Source of the DNA: Macrocystis pyrifera
Lineage: Eukaryota; Sar; Phaeophyceae; Laminariales; Laminariaceae
Assembly: GCA_031763025.1 (NCBI GenBank)
Contig: JASSKH010000020.1
Location: 7,690,667 to 7,754,666 of the forward strand
Direction of reading: 5' to 3'
Length of the DNA stretch: 64,000 bases
Shown here: piece after piece, positions 14,402 through 23,464 of the stretch
Numbering within the stretch: position 1 is the first letter of the stretch
Layout: each line of letters opens with the position of its first letter
Translations under genes and position numbers: made by a program
Notes under the pieces: model-generated
What the model was told of the DNA's origin: nothing
What the model saw: only the letters and a program-made list of their open reading frames with translations
Database searches by the model: none

Positions 14402-17400
14402 TGTATATGGCAGTTCACGCGCGACAAGCACGACCACCATTATTATCAACAAAGTCAAAGAGCGGAACCCCCCTTCCCCTTCCCTCCCCGCCTCCCCGGG
14501 GCGAAACCTTGAGGCCGCTACACGCGAGGGACTACTGCAAGACGGTCCGTCAATGTCTCGGCCGTGCTTGATCGGGTGGAGGGACTGCAAGCGATACCGG
14601 ATGACAAGACAATGGGGTAAGCATCGTTATTGACATTGTTATTATTAATGGTATTGCTACGAGTGCTGGGGTTGGTAATGCTATTGTCGCATACCGTATC
14701 ACACTATCACGGGGGACCATAGTAAATAGGACCAAATATTGGTAGTAAAAGTAGGGAAATATGTAGGTTTCTGTGTGTACCCTAGGTCCTATTTACTATG
14801 GTCCCCCGTAATAGGGCGATAAGATAACGCACACCCCCTCGGACGGTTCTCACGAAAGGTGGGTTTCTCTACAACGGGGAGGGCGTACCGAGTACGACCA
14901 GCGATGCGTCTATCTTATGCAACCTCCTCGACGAAGTATTTCCAAAACCACCATTTTCGTTGTGTCTAGTGCCCCCCCTCAAGGCATGTTTCGGAGGAAA
15001 CCGCGTCCGAAATTCGTCCCAGGGGGCGGGCGTCTTATTATCTTGCGTGTTGTACGTAGCTGTTGGTGGTGGTGGTGGTGTTTTTGGTGTTGTTGTTGTG
15101 TGTATAAAAAAAATAGCTGTTGTTGTTGTCATTGTTGCTGCTGTTACTGCTGTTACTGTCGTTGGTGTTGGTGGTGGTGTGGTGGTGGTAGTGGTAGTGG
15201 TAGTGTTATCATTTATTTAAAAAGACAGCTGTAAGTGAGATCGAGGATTTTTCGTCGAATCTCATCATCTTTTGCAAGCTGGGTGCGGTACTACTACGGG
15301 GTTCCACAGTTAATAGGACCTATGGTGAACATAAAAACCTATATATTTACATACTATTACTAACAATATTTGGTCCTATTTACTATGGTCCCCCGTAACA
15401 GTGATACTGCGATCGCGTGTACTACGGGCTTCAAATGGCCTCATGCAGCGTATGCAGCAGTCCGTGTACGATTATTGTACATATATAATAGTATTAATAG
15501 TACGTATTAATAGTACGTAGTTGCCATCGCTGTCGCTATTTTCGTTACTGCCGTTCGTGGTGATGTCGCGGCGGTGATGGTGGTGGTTGTTGTGGTTATT
15601 ATTGTTGGCCTTATCGCAGTCGTTGCTGTTCCTGCCGTTGCCGCTGTCGCGGTCGTGATTGTTAATGCTCACCATGGTGCGTAGAAATCCAGCATCAGCA
15701 GACCCCCCTCGGCTAACGCCTTATCGAGGCTGTCTGAGTCCAAAGCCAGTACCGCTCCTTCAGCCTGAGTGACGGCGAGCGAGGGACAAGGAGGACGGGG
15801 GTCGCGCGCGCGGGGGGGGGGGGGGGGGGGGGGGTGTACTCAGTCTCAGGAATTGCCGCAATCACATGACCATAGACCCTCGCATCCCTCGTACGAACAA
15901 TGCCAGGACGGGGCACGTCGGGGTTTCACCGATCATGCAGATCATGCAGGTCGCGGGGGGGGGGGGGGGGGGGGGGGGGGTACTCATTATCATGCATGGT
16001 CGTAGTCGTATGACCCATACACCCTCGCATCCCTCCAGTGCCGGGACGGGGTGGGGGGGGGGGGTAGACAGTAGCACATCTCAACAGACAGATCATGCAT
16101 GATCAACGGTAGATCATCTAGCTCCTCAACTGCCGCTGTGGGAGGTTTTGCAGGATCTGCCGAGTACAGATCCGCCCCCCCAGGAAACATGCGCTATTGA
16201 TAGATCACGCAGATTGAACGGGTCCCACCCGGCTACATGAGCTACCATAAAAATAATACGAGTATTCATAGATCGTAAAGGTACAAGAATAAGACTGGGC
16301 AATAAAATCTGCCTTGGCAGATCTAGATCATGATCATGAAGCGGGAATGATCTATCTGACACAATAATAGCTGATCTGTTCCTGTGGAGGGTAGAGAAGC
16401 GCGTGCGGGGCTTGTTTTGGGGGGCTAAACAGGTCAACAAAAACGCGTATCGTATGCCTGGCGTCATGCATGTATACGTACGCATATACCTACCTACCTG
16501 GCACCAGGCACCAGGTAAAATATCTTCATGAGACATGTCAAGCAACGCAAAACGTGCGCTGTCAAGGGGGTAGGGTCGAGCGTTCCACACCAAAACCTAG
16601 TATTTTGGTGTCAGTCAAGGCATGTCAAGGCAAAGTTGCTGTCTGTCCAGGGGTGAAATTGCTGTCTCCTGGACATCTTTGCACCAGGTAACCTACTACT
16701 ACTCCAAGCCGACTCGAATCTGTCGAATCATTTTCTACCAGTCGTACCTGCTACTAAAATGAGAAGGTTGCCTCATGAGCGTTTCTAGACTTCCCTGGGC
16801 CTGCACCACAGATTTGATATGTCAACTCGATGTTGCACTTGCTCGTGAGACGTACCTCGTACTGCCCTTCCGTCTTTCTATGCCGCTGCCTGCTACGCCC
16901 GCGCGTGTCCATGATCAAAGCATGCCGCCTGGGGGCGCATGGTTGTCGCAATCTTTAGTTTTGGTTCCTTTCATCTCTCCGAACCAAAACAGCAGTACCA
17001 CTGGTATACGGTACGTACGTACGTATAAACACCGAATAGTAATCATCTATTAATAGCTGAGTCTCCGTATAGTCTCCAGACAGGACAATGAATGACAGCA
17101 AAGATAAGTGTCGCTTTCCTGTGCAGAGCTGCTACACTGCTGGAAACAAAAAAAAAAGCTCAATTTCATGGCCGGCGGCGCGCTGCGATTGTGCTTTGGC
17201 CTCTGGCTCAAGACAACCCAGTGGTGGTAGCAGGAGCAGCAGCAGCAGCAGCAGCAGCAGCGAGGTAATTTACGAGTACAAAGTAGCAGGTGCAGAGGCA
17301 GCGTCAAGTTTATTGCACCTACAACACCTACACGTGCGAATATGTGCACTCTAATCACTCATCAATCACAGCAGTCACCTTTGAGTCCACAGAGCCGGCC

Positions 17401-17513
17401 ACGGCAGGCTCTGGGTTCGCCATAGCCAAACAAGCTCCCAGAAGAAGAAGCAGGCTTGCGCTCGCCATGATCCCGATCTTCGAAGCGACAGACGGCTTCT
17501 TAACGGCACCCAT
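2088..17513 (-). CDS. Protein disulfide isomerase with three thioredoxin-like domains, 8 exons, complete
   Basis: Join, minus strand: 17513-17379, 15764-15673, 13995-13914, 12735-12589, 11224-11039, 8926-8693, 6699-6523, 2264-2088. All seven introns are GT-AG and the phases agree (0,2,0,0,0,0,0), giving 1230 nt and 409 residues with no internal stop. Residues 1-32 are a signal peptide. Thioredoxin domain 1 has CGHC at 77-80 and cis-Pro at 124. Domain 2 has CRGC at 188-191 and a Pro at 239. An acidic linker covers about 274-292. Domain 3 has CGNC at 325-328 and cis-Pro at 372. Known for the family: such proteins form and reshuffle disulfides in the ER lumen. The three a-type-domain layout resembles ERp46/PDIA5-type proteins. 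The C-terminus ends in LEAR with no KDEL-like signal, so retention is unexplained. Exons were found by translation and splice sites by eye, so untranslated ends are unknown. Confidence 0.9.
2440..2915. repeat. Long purine-rich tract with GGTGAAA repeats
   Basis: About 470 bp is nearly all A and G on the plus strand, with degenerate AAAGGTGAAA units, in PDI intron 7. On the minus (transcribed) strand it is a long pyrimidine tract. Confidence 0.7.
3419..3524 (-). mobile_element. Palindromic MITE copy 3
   Basis: Same family, minus orientation, inside PDI intron 7. The right end is mutated to CCGAAA. Confidence 0.85.
4138..4206. repeat. CTG microsatellite
   Basis: Nearly pure (CTG)n in PDI intron 7; a second imperfect CTG block lies at 4529-4655. 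Confidence 0.9.
5497..5601 (+). mobile_element. Palindromic MITE copy 4
   Basis: Same family, plus orientation, inside PDI intron 7. It is flanked on both sides by a minor repeat of the form GGCACTAT...GCGGGAA. Confidence 0.85.
6150..6303 (+). repeat. Poly-C-tailed dispersed element
   Basis: Second full-length body, in PDI intron 7, ending GACATGAGTACACCCCCC. A partial 3' end recurs at about 6400-6460. Confidence 0.7.
6523..6699 (-). CDS. PDI exon 7: domain 3 with CGNC site
   Basis: The 59 codons begin VDETNVLKLDSSTIEAAM and include [20 protein letters not shown], with redox cysteines at residues 325 and 328. The acceptor is TTGGTAG and the donor AAG|GTGATG. CGNC differs from CGHC at the residue that tunes redox potential. 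Confidence 0.95.
6855..7300. repeat. GGGGTT/GGGGCT G-rich tract
   Basis: Repeats of GGGGTTGGGG, GGGGCTGGGG and GGGGTCGGGG cover about 440 bp in PDI intron 7. This is typical of G-quadruplex-forming sequence and superficially telomere-like, but the unit is irregular. Confidence 0.8.
7350..7640. repeat. CCATC pentanucleotide tract
   Basis: Imperfect CCATC / CCATT repeats lie directly after the G-rich tract and end in an A-rich and C-rich stretch. A similar tract lies at 8325-8420. Confidence 0.85.
8092..8275 (+). repeat. Poly-C-tailed dispersed element
   Basis: Full-length body in PDI intron 6, ending GACAATGAGTACACCCC. A 3' fragment lies at 8578-8620. Confidence 0.75.
8693..8926 (-). CDS. 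PDI exon 6: end of domain 2 plus acidic linker
   Basis: The 78 codons begin VDCFAQKELCGQERW, with a Gly-rich insertion (GGAGGVDGR) before TPSLFAIRQGKVFEYGDRP. The exon closes with an acidic tail rich in Asp and Glu (residues 274-292) before donor GAG|GTGAGG. Acidic stretches are common in PDI linkers and tails and can bind calcium; that role is inferred. Confidence 0.9.
8936..9045. repeat. GGTCGGTTCGAT tandem repeat
   Basis: Units of TCGGTTCGATCGGTTCGG and TTTGTCGATTCGGTCGG directly abut PDI exon 6 on its upstream (intron 5) side. Confidence 0.8.
10450..11030. repeat. CCAA/CCAACC simple repeat split by a MITE
   Basis: Long ACCAACCAACC tract in PDI intron 5, interrupted by MITE copy 5 at 10634-10738. 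A smaller tract is at 13400-13445. Confidence 0.85.
10634..10738 (-). mobile_element. Palindromic MITE copy 5, intact TA target duplication
   Basis: Same family, minus orientation, inserted in the CCAA-rich simple repeat of PDI intron 5. TA lies directly on both sides (10632-10633 and 10739-10740). Confidence 0.9.
11039..11224 (-). CDS. PDI exon 5: domain 2 with non-canonical CRGC site
   Basis: The 62 codons run from acceptor TCCCAG to donor AAG|GTCAGT. The strand-helix segment reads MLVMFHKPGCRGCAELEPEY, with the two redox cysteines at residues 188 and 191. The Trp normally before CxxC is replaced by Gly, and the dipeptide is RG instead of GH. The fold context is typical, so the domain is real, but its redox potential probably differs from the other two. 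Confidence 0.9.
11336..11381. repeat. G46-class homopolymer
   Basis: One of the longest uninterrupted runs in the window. Others over ~20 nt: C at 1544-1573, 13580-13608 and 14363-14401; G at 5122-5141, 13850-13873, 15811-15832, 15955-15980, 31618-31653 and 31736-31764. Exact lengths may be unreliable. Confidence 0.8.
11700..12330. repeat. CAA/CAC-rich low-complexity region
   Basis: It is built from CAACAACACCAACACC-like runs and an AACAACGACAGCGACAAC segment, all inside PDI intron 4. Confidence 0.7.
12589..12735 (-). CDS. PDI exon 4: second half of domain 1 with the cis-proline
   Basis: The 49 codons begin VNCDENEVLCRQ, continue DIEGYPAVKVVRG (cis-Pro at residue 124) and end PDIAAFMRQ. The usual a-domain pattern here is VDCTE..LC...V.G[FY]PT.K. 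The donor CAG|GTGGCG was preferred over readthrough because it keeps phase 0 with the next exon; reading on reaches a stop 22 codons later. Confidence 0.9.
13914..13995 (-). CDS. PDI exon 3: CGHC redox site of domain 1
   Basis: The acceptor CCCCAG is followed by G (completing Trp76), then CGHCKKLEPEYEKAALDLAK up to LVLGK, with donor AAG|GTAAAG. CGHC is the classical PDI active site, and the helix after it matches a-domains closely. A CAG-type repeat and a G homopolymer flank the exon. Confidence 0.95.
14195..14345. repeat. CTGT/CTCT pyrimidine microsatellite
   Basis: (CTGT)n grading into CTCT, followed by a C39 tract, in PDI intron 2. Confidence 0.8.
14707..14811 (+). mobile_element. Palindromic MITE copy 6, intact TA target duplication
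   Basis: Same family, plus orientation, in PDI intron 2. TA flanks both ends. Confidence 0.9.
15294..15398 (-). mobile_element. Palindromic MITE copy 7
   Basis: Same family, minus orientation, in the same PDI intron as copy 6. The flanks are TA on the left and CA on the right. Confidence 0.85.
15673..15764 (-). CDS. PDI exon 2: start of thioredoxin domain 1, ends inside the active-site Trp codon
   Basis: The acceptor ACTCAG is followed by 30 codons ending LLMLDFYAPW. The W codon is split as TG|G by a phase-2 intron (donor TG|GTGAGC). The FYAPW motif directly before the redox CxxC is diagnostic of PDI thioredoxin folds. Confidence 0.9.
15813..16053 (-). repeat. Two inverted poly-C-tailed elements in a row
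   Basis: The two reverse copies each begin with a G tract followed by GTACTCA. Both contain the reverse of GGGATGCGAGGGT..ATGG and the CCGGCA segment. They are the only minus-strand copies in the window; the tail stays at the element's 3' end. Confidence 0.65.
17379..17513 (-). CDS. PDI exon 1: signal peptide
   Basis: The ATG at 17513 opens MGAVKKPSVASKIG, followed by MASASLLLLLGACLAMA: a basic n-region, a hydrophobic core and a small-residue cleavage region near residue 32. The exon is exactly 45 codons and ends AAG|GTGACT, phase 0. A second in-frame ATG at codon 16 would also give a signal peptide. The exon is assigned to the PDI gene because its phase fits the next thioredoxin exon and no other minus-strand exon lies between. 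The join across 1.6 kb is inferred. Confidence 0.8.
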
Positions 17514-17826
17514 GCCACCCTACTTCTGACAAGGAAACTGGCCTTGTTCCGTGGGACCCGGTGCCGGTGGAGTCATCTCCGATTTTTGGTTCCCTACCCA
17601 TTCAGTAGAACAAGCCTTCAAAGGTTAGTGAGCTCCCGAAAAACCTTTCCTGCTCTCCCAGTTTCCTGTTCTGCTGTGCGGCTGCTCTGCTACCCACAGC
17701 AGGGTGTTGTTCTTTGGGCAATACTTTTTCCTGTCGTTGCCGTACGAGACTCTCGGCTTCCGAGTGGAATTAAGAGCTACGGATATCTGACTCTCTGTTG
17801 CTCTGCCATAGAAATCTCTGAAAGCG
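17514..17826. promoter_or_regulatory. Putative bidirectional promoter between the PDI gene and a divergent plus-strand gene
   Basis: The 313 bp lie between two start codons facing away from each other (ATG of the PDI gene at 17513, minus; ATG at 17827, plus). The interval must carry both 5' leaders and core promoters unless upstream non-coding exons exist. I see no TATA box I would defend. The spacer is free of the long homopolymers that fill the neighbouring introns. Confidence 0.45.
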
Positions 17827-18018
17827 ATGCCGTTCTCGCACGGCATCGGGGCGCGGAGCAGGGCCAAGACAGGCGCCTCCGAAGCCATGCCGACCTCTTT
17901 TCGAACCAGGAGCTACACGGGTTCGAGCAGCACCAGCGGCGGCGCGGGTAGCCTCGCGAGATCGGCTGCTGCTGCTATGCCTTTCTCGAGTAGGGAGACC
18001 GAGTTCGACGCGTTCAAG
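17827..18018 (+). CDS. First exon of an unrecognised Ser/Ala-rich protein
   Basis: The ATG is followed by 64 codons with no stop, ending at a good donor, AAG|GTAAGC (phase 0). The peptide begins MPFSHGIGARSRAKTGASEA and ends MPFSSRETEFDAFK. It is rich in Ser, Ala, Gly and Arg with no membrane segment, like a disordered N-terminus; the motif MPFS occurs at both ends. Codon choice is GC-rich like the PDI exons. I do not recognise the family, and no following exon was found with confidence. The exon at 21177-21463 lies downstream on the same strand but is separated by a full transposon copy. Confidence 0.5.
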
Positions 18019-18602
18019 GTAAGCTCCTCCTCCTCTCTCGCTCTCCCCCGGTGGGACGGGTGATGATGGTTCCTTGTGGGAAGGTTGCCCTTCACGCGCG
18101 CTCACTTCCAGCGCTCACTACTTGCGACAAGTATAATACAAAACAGGAGGACCGATCCGCTAATATATTTTAGGCTGTAGATGACAGGTAGAGTACAAGA
18201 AGAGATCAAGTACTGGCACGCAGACATGTTCTGAGTTTTGCATGTTGGTTTCCGACGATATCGTGGAATCAACGAATTACAGCAGTAATGGGATGGTTCG
18301 TACGAGTATATAATTGTTTAACCGGTCCAACCGGGCATACGCTCTCTCCTACAAGGGGTGGAGGGGAGGTGGGGTTGGGGAAGGGGGGTGAGAGGTGAGA
18401 GAAGGAAGAGATGCAACAAGGCACCGCCGTTGCGGGTTTCTTGCTGGCAGTGTACACAGCAGCAGCAGTAGCAGTAAGCTACGTGTGATACGTCCGCTAC
18501 CAAGAGTATTGTACATGTATGTGTACTTGTTTGTGCATGTACCTGGTATGTGATTTTTTGTAAACTGGCCTGCAACTTGCAACCCGTACCTGGTAACGTC
18601 GG

Positions 18603-18700
18603 CGTCCCCGGTGGCTTGGTAGGTGGTCCGCGTGCCTATCAAGATCAATTTCGTGGGTTCAAGTCTCACCGAGTGCATGCTCGTAGGGACTTTTTCTTGC
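18603..18700 (+). repeat. tRNA-derived SINE-like fragment
   Basis: The T-arm GTGGG TTCAAGT CTCAC can pair fully, and CTTGGTAGGTGG resembles an A box, but no full acceptor stem forms. Same family as 943-1057. Confidence 0.5.
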
Positions 18701-19226
18701 ATAAAAAATTGATTAGCAGAAAGCGCGAGAACGTGAGTTAGCTACATTCGATGAAAATCGACGAGCAGTGGGAATGCTGAACCCTAAGCGCGACAAAAAA
18801 TAAAGGCACGTACCGGGGGGGAGAGGGGACGACACCTGTGACCGCGGCTTGTCCAGAAGATCGCTGAGGGTTGAACCTCCTACGAGTTATTAGGCTGGAA
18901 AGTAAAAATGAGTGATGATTAAAAAAGAACAAGAAAAAAAAAAACGTTACGTCGTACGAAGCCCTGCTCTCGTTTACCGGCGGCATCCTGCCGTTGAACT
19001 GCAAAACGCTCCGTTTTGATGCTCGTACTCGTATATTGATAGTGGTATACGTACGAGTAGGAGTATTATACCAGATGGCTGGTACAGGTGTGGAAACGGG
19101 AGGGCCATTGCCGCACTACTCTGTCAGGGTGAGCTGTGTCTTATCTCTTGCCGTGGAAGTACCAGTTACGGTGCCAAATGCCGGGAGCCGTATGGACTTG
19201 CGTCCAAATGTATTTCTCCTTGCTTA

Positions 19227-20000
19227 GGCTGTTTCCTATGCGGTTCGATTCGGAGCTTCAGATTTGTATTTTTCGATCTCAAAAATGGATGACCCTGCTT
19301 ATGCAGTCCAAATATGCTAAATCCGACCGGAATTTTTTTCGATTTGAGAATCCGATGACCCAAGTCGTCGGATTTTGGCCCAAAATCCGACGACCTGGGT
19401 CATCAGATTTTCAAATCGAAAATGGCATGCTCTCTAAATTCAAGATGTTATCCACGACAGCAAACAGCAGCAGAACGATAGATGAGTTAGATGGCGATAC
19501 AGCTGTGTAGCGACGTTGCTTCGCGCCCGACGCGCGGACGGCTCGTCCCTCCGTGGCCAGACTAGAGTCGGCTGGCGCGGGCTCGGGCCTAGATATCAAG
19601 AGAAGCGCACTCGGCACGCGCCTCTCCGTGGATACGTACTCGTAGACTACACTGCTGTACAGCAGCAGCACAGCAGCAGTCAGTCACAAAATGGAACACA
19701 AAATACCAAGACAGGATAGGATGACTCTAGCGCACTCGTCTCTCCGCCGCCAGACCAGAGGCAGTCAGTGTGGGCTCGGACGCTTGGGTCCTACGCGCAG
19801 GGCAGCGCACCCGGCGCGTCTCTTCGCGGCGCCAAACCACAATAACAGCAGTTGGTCTTGGCGTTTGCTCGAATCTCTACACGCACAATAAATCTGATTT
19901 TTCCGCATAGGAAGACCCTTTCGATTTGCCAAGTTCAAATCTGAAAATGCCATCGGGTCAAAATCTGAAGCTCAAAAATCGAACCGCATAGGAAACAGCC
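19227..20000 (+). mobile_element. TIR transposon copy 1 (~774 bp, TTA target duplication), non-autonomous
   Basis: The left end GGCTGTTTCCTATGCGGTTC and the right end, its reverse complement, form inverted repeats of about 40 bp. TTA directly flanks both ends (19224-19226 and 20001-20003). No transposase is present. A subterminal palindrome built on GACCCAAGTCGTCGGATTTT lies at about 19349-19409, and a CAGCAG stretch lies in the middle. A 3-bp TWA duplication is typical of PIF/Harbinger elements; that class assignment is inferred. Confidence 0.8.
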
Positions 20001-20011
20001 TTAAGGCTAAG

Positions 20012-20798
20012 GGCTGTTTCCTATGCGGTTCGATTTCGAGCTTCAGATTTGTATTCATCGATCTCAAAAACGAATGACCCTGCTTATGCAGTCCAAATAT
20101 GCTAAATCCGACCAGAAATTTTTCGATTTGAGAATCCGATGACCCAAGTCGTCGGATTTTGGCCCAAAATCCGACGACCTGGGTCATCAGATTTTAAAGC
20201 CAAAATCCGACGACGTGGGTCATCAGATTTTAAAATCTAAAAATGGCATGCTCTCTGAATTCAAGATGTTATCCACGACAGCAAACAGCAGCAGAACGAT
20301 CGATGAGTTGGATAGTGATACAGCTGTATAGCGACGTTGCTTCGCGCCCGACGCGCGGACGGCGCATCCCTCCGTGGCCAGACTAGAGTCGGCTGGCGCG
20401 GGCTCGGGCCTAGAGACCAAGAGAAGAGCACTTGGCATGCGCCTCGCCGTGGATACGTACTCGTTGACTACACTGCAGCTGTACAGCAGCAGCAGCAGCA
20501 GTCAAGTCACAAAATGGAACACACCAAGACAGGTTGACTCTAGCGCACACGCCACGTCTCTTCGCCACCAGACTAGAGGCAGTCAGCGTGGGCTCGGACG
20601 CTGCTTGGGTCCTACGCGTAGGGCAGTGCACCCAGCGCGTCTCTTCGCGGCGCCAAATCACAGAAACAGCAGTTGGTCTCGGCGTTTGCTCGAATCTCTA
20701 CACGCAAAATAAATCTGATTTTTCCGCATAGGAAGACCCTTTCGATTTGCCAAGCTCATATCTGAAAATGCCATCGGGTCAAAATCTGAAGCTCAAAA
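20012..20798 (+). mobile_element. TIR transposon copy 2, tandem to copy 1, right end broken
   Basis: It starts 11 bp after copy 1 with the same terminal repeat and follows the same internal order. The subterminal palindrome is extended by an extra half. Its right end stops at AGCTCAAAA and runs straight into a short inverted terminal fragment (20799-20848: GCCGTTTCCTATGCGG...). Confidence 0.8.
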
Positions 20799-21208
20799 GG
20801 CCGTTTCCTATGCGGTTCGATTTTTGAGCTTCAGATTTTGACCCGATCTACTACTACTGCTGCTGTATCAACCCAAATATCACGCGGGATATGTTGGTAT
20901 AAAGTTGAGTTGATGCAGCAGTGTCAACTATCGCATCAACACTAGGCTGATTTTTAAGTTGGTATGTATCAACTTATCATTATATATCATATAAAAGTGC
21001 AAAATTTCCGTGATATGTTGATATTTTGAGACACAAAAAAGAGGCGTTTGCGTCGTGCAACGCCATTTTTGTGCGGAGCAACCAAGCAGCGGATAAATAT
21101 ACGCGCGCACGCGCCGCCCCGCACGGCAAGTCCAGCAGTACGCCGAAGGTAACACGTCACACATCACTATTAATAGCTACGAGTACACATCACACGTCAC
21201 TCGACGTC

Positions 21209-21463
21209 ATGACTGACGCGGCCATTGCCGCTAGTGCTGCATCCGCCGACAACGTGGCTACGAGTTATGCTGCCGACGGCAGTAGTCTCAACGCTGGGGC
21301 CACGCCCGAAGCTGCTTTATCACTCGAGGACGAGGATGACGACGACGATGAAATCATGAAACATAACATCTGGTGGAGAATGCTGTACGGCGCCAAGTAC
21401 CAAGGGCGAAGTACCGCTTGCAGGGACCCGGAGGGAACGAATTATCGCATGCAAAATGAAAGG
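21209..21463 (+). CDS. Candidate first coding exon of an unrecognised acidic protein
   Basis: The 85 codons from ATG to AGG end at a consensus donor (AGG|GTAAGT, phase 0). The N-terminal half is Ala/Ser-rich. It is followed by an acidic run (LEDEDDDDDEI) and then a compact segment, MKHNIWWRMLYGAKYQGR, that looks folded. The reading frame is open back to 21026, so the exon could begin upstream, for example after the AG at 21176, and belong to the gene starting at 17827. No family is recognised. Confidence 0.4.
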
Positions 21464-21583
21464 GTAAGTTACAGGGTTTTACATCGTTGTTGACATCATC
21501 GTACAATAAATACTCCATATGCGAAGCGGATAAAGGTCCATGATTGAATGATTGAATGTGGTTTTTTATGATTGTATTCGTAG

Positions 21584-21726
21584 TTGCCAACTGGCGACTT
21601 GATAATGCCAAGAGTCCCGCCACCATGCTTCAGGAGAAAACAGCTCGGACGCCACATAATCTTCGCGTCACGGGCGGTTCCGCCCGCTACGCTCGCTCAC
21701 ATGTCGTACGTACGTACGATCCCCAG
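21584..21726 (+). CDS. Candidate second exon continuing the acidic protein
   Basis: The acceptor TATTCGTAG is followed in phase 0 by 47 codons without a stop, starting LPTGDLIMPRVPPPCFRRKQ and ending YVRTIPR at donor AG|GTAGGG (phase 2). The intron to the previous exon would be only 120 bp. Support is the matching phase and both splice sites; the peptide itself is not recognised. Confidence 0.3.
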
Positions 21727-21772
21727 GTAGGGGTACTTATTTTCTTCTTTTGATATGCTCTATGTCTGTACT

Positions 21773-22765
21773 CGTATGTATGAAAGAGAAAGCACAGCAC
21801 GGCACAGCAGCACCGCAAAAACAATATGAATGAAACCAAAAAAATCGAAAGGAAAAAAAAAATCCCCGTCCCCTCGCGTGTAACAACTTCCTGCGTGATT
21901 GGAATACCTTACGCCGGTCAAAAATAAAAAAAAATAAAAAATCGAACAGCAGAGCTTCTCTCTCAACCTCGTACGCTGCCCGCCCCTCTCGCGACCACCT
22001 CGCCACCGCGACCACCTCGCCACCGATTCGGTCCGGATAAATCTTTGCTCCCTCTCTGCCACAGTGAGCCCCGTCGCCCGCCTCGCGTGAAGCCCGGTGC
22101 TCACCGTGGACCTCGTTCGCCAACTCCACAATGTTGGTGCTCAGATTGCGTAGCTCTCTCTGTGAACTTCAGATTGGTCGCAAAATAAGCACCGCTTGAA
22201 ATTTATTTTGCATATCAAAACTAACCTTATATACTCGCACATAGTATAACGGGAACCACACCATGAGGCCAGACGAAGCCCATTCATGCTTCCCTCGTGT
22301 CTCGAGGCACACGCGACACATCGACACGAAAACGGCGACCGCGCTCCTTGCAACCCCCCCTCTACCCGCCACCACCCGCTGACATCCGCGGTGCCGTGCT
22401 CTGGGTACACGCACACACACGAAACGAAAGAAGGAAAAAGGAAAAAGAACTGAAAGTGCCAAGGGAAAATGGAGAAAACAAAGAACCGCTGGAAAGGTCC
22501 GGCAAGTAATGAAAGGAGGCGATTCCCTAGTGGGAGCTCTGAGAGGCCAGGGATGTACCAACCGGGAAGTCTTGGTGCGGAAATGGCACAAAGATGTGGA
22601 GGAGGTGACGGTAAAGCGACGCAGAACGGTTGCAGCCGCGAATCTTACCGTCGACAACAATGCGATCGTGCGGAGTGCGTGCGGGAGCAGGGTGGGCAAG
22701 GGAGGGTGGGGAATGGTAGAAAAGAGAGAGACAAGCACCCTTTATAGACCGAGCACGCTCAGAGA
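21773..22765. repeat. Left arm of a large diverged inverted duplication
   Basis: It matches the reverse complement of 23465-24232 in the same order, by eye roughly 80% with indels. Shared landmarks include GAAAGAGAAAGCACAGCA, the region ACCGATTCGGTCCGG and GCCCATTCATGCTTCCCTCG. About 180 bp near 22565-22745 is absent from the other arm. Conserved peptide-like stretches occur on one strand (NIVELANE.HGEHRA; YPDRIGGEV) but both arms have stops, so any gene is dead. Confidence 0.7.
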
Positions 22766-22900
22766 GTGATATATCTGTAAGTAGTTCTTTGTATGTTCAT
22801 GGGTTTCACGTGTCTACTTGTAGCGGGCTGGGTTTGTGTGATACTACTCGTCCCGTAGTCAGCCGCATCCATATGACGTGCGTCGACAAAACGACCTAAC

Positions 22901-23464
22901 GACCCAAGCGCCCGAGCCAAGGCTGACTGCCGTTGGTCTGGCGGCGAGGAGACGTGGCGAGTGCGCTAGGAGTCAATCAACCCGTCTTGGTATTTTTTGT
23001 TTCACAATGTGACTGACTGCTGCTGCTGCACACCAGTGTAGTCTGTGAGTACGTATCCACGGAGAGGTGCATGCCGAGTGCGCTTCTCTTGGTCTCTAGA
23101 CCCGAGCCCGCGCCAGCCGACTGTAGTCTGGCCACAGAGATGCGCCGACCGCGCGTCGGGCGCGAAGCAACGTCGCTATACAGCTGTATCGCCATCTAAC
23201 TCATCAATCGTTCTGCTGCTGTTTACTGTCGTGGATAACATCTTGAGTTTAGAGGGCGTGACATTTTTTATTTAAAAATCTGATGACCCAAGTCGTCGGA
23301 TTTTGGGCCAAGATCGGACGACTTGGGTCATCGGATTCTCAAAATCGAAAAATTCAGGTAGGATTTTGCATACGAGTATTCGGACTGCTTAAGCAGGGTC
23401 ATTCATTTTTCAGATCGAAAAATACAAATCTGAAGCTCGAAATCGAACCGCATAGAAAACAGCC
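22901..23464 (-). mobile_element. TIR transposon copy 3, truncated
   Basis: This is a reverse-orientation copy. It keeps the terminal repeat at 23464 and the internal region but lacks the opposite ~200 bp. It sits between the two arms of an inverted duplication (21773-22765 and 23465-24232). Confidence 0.75.
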
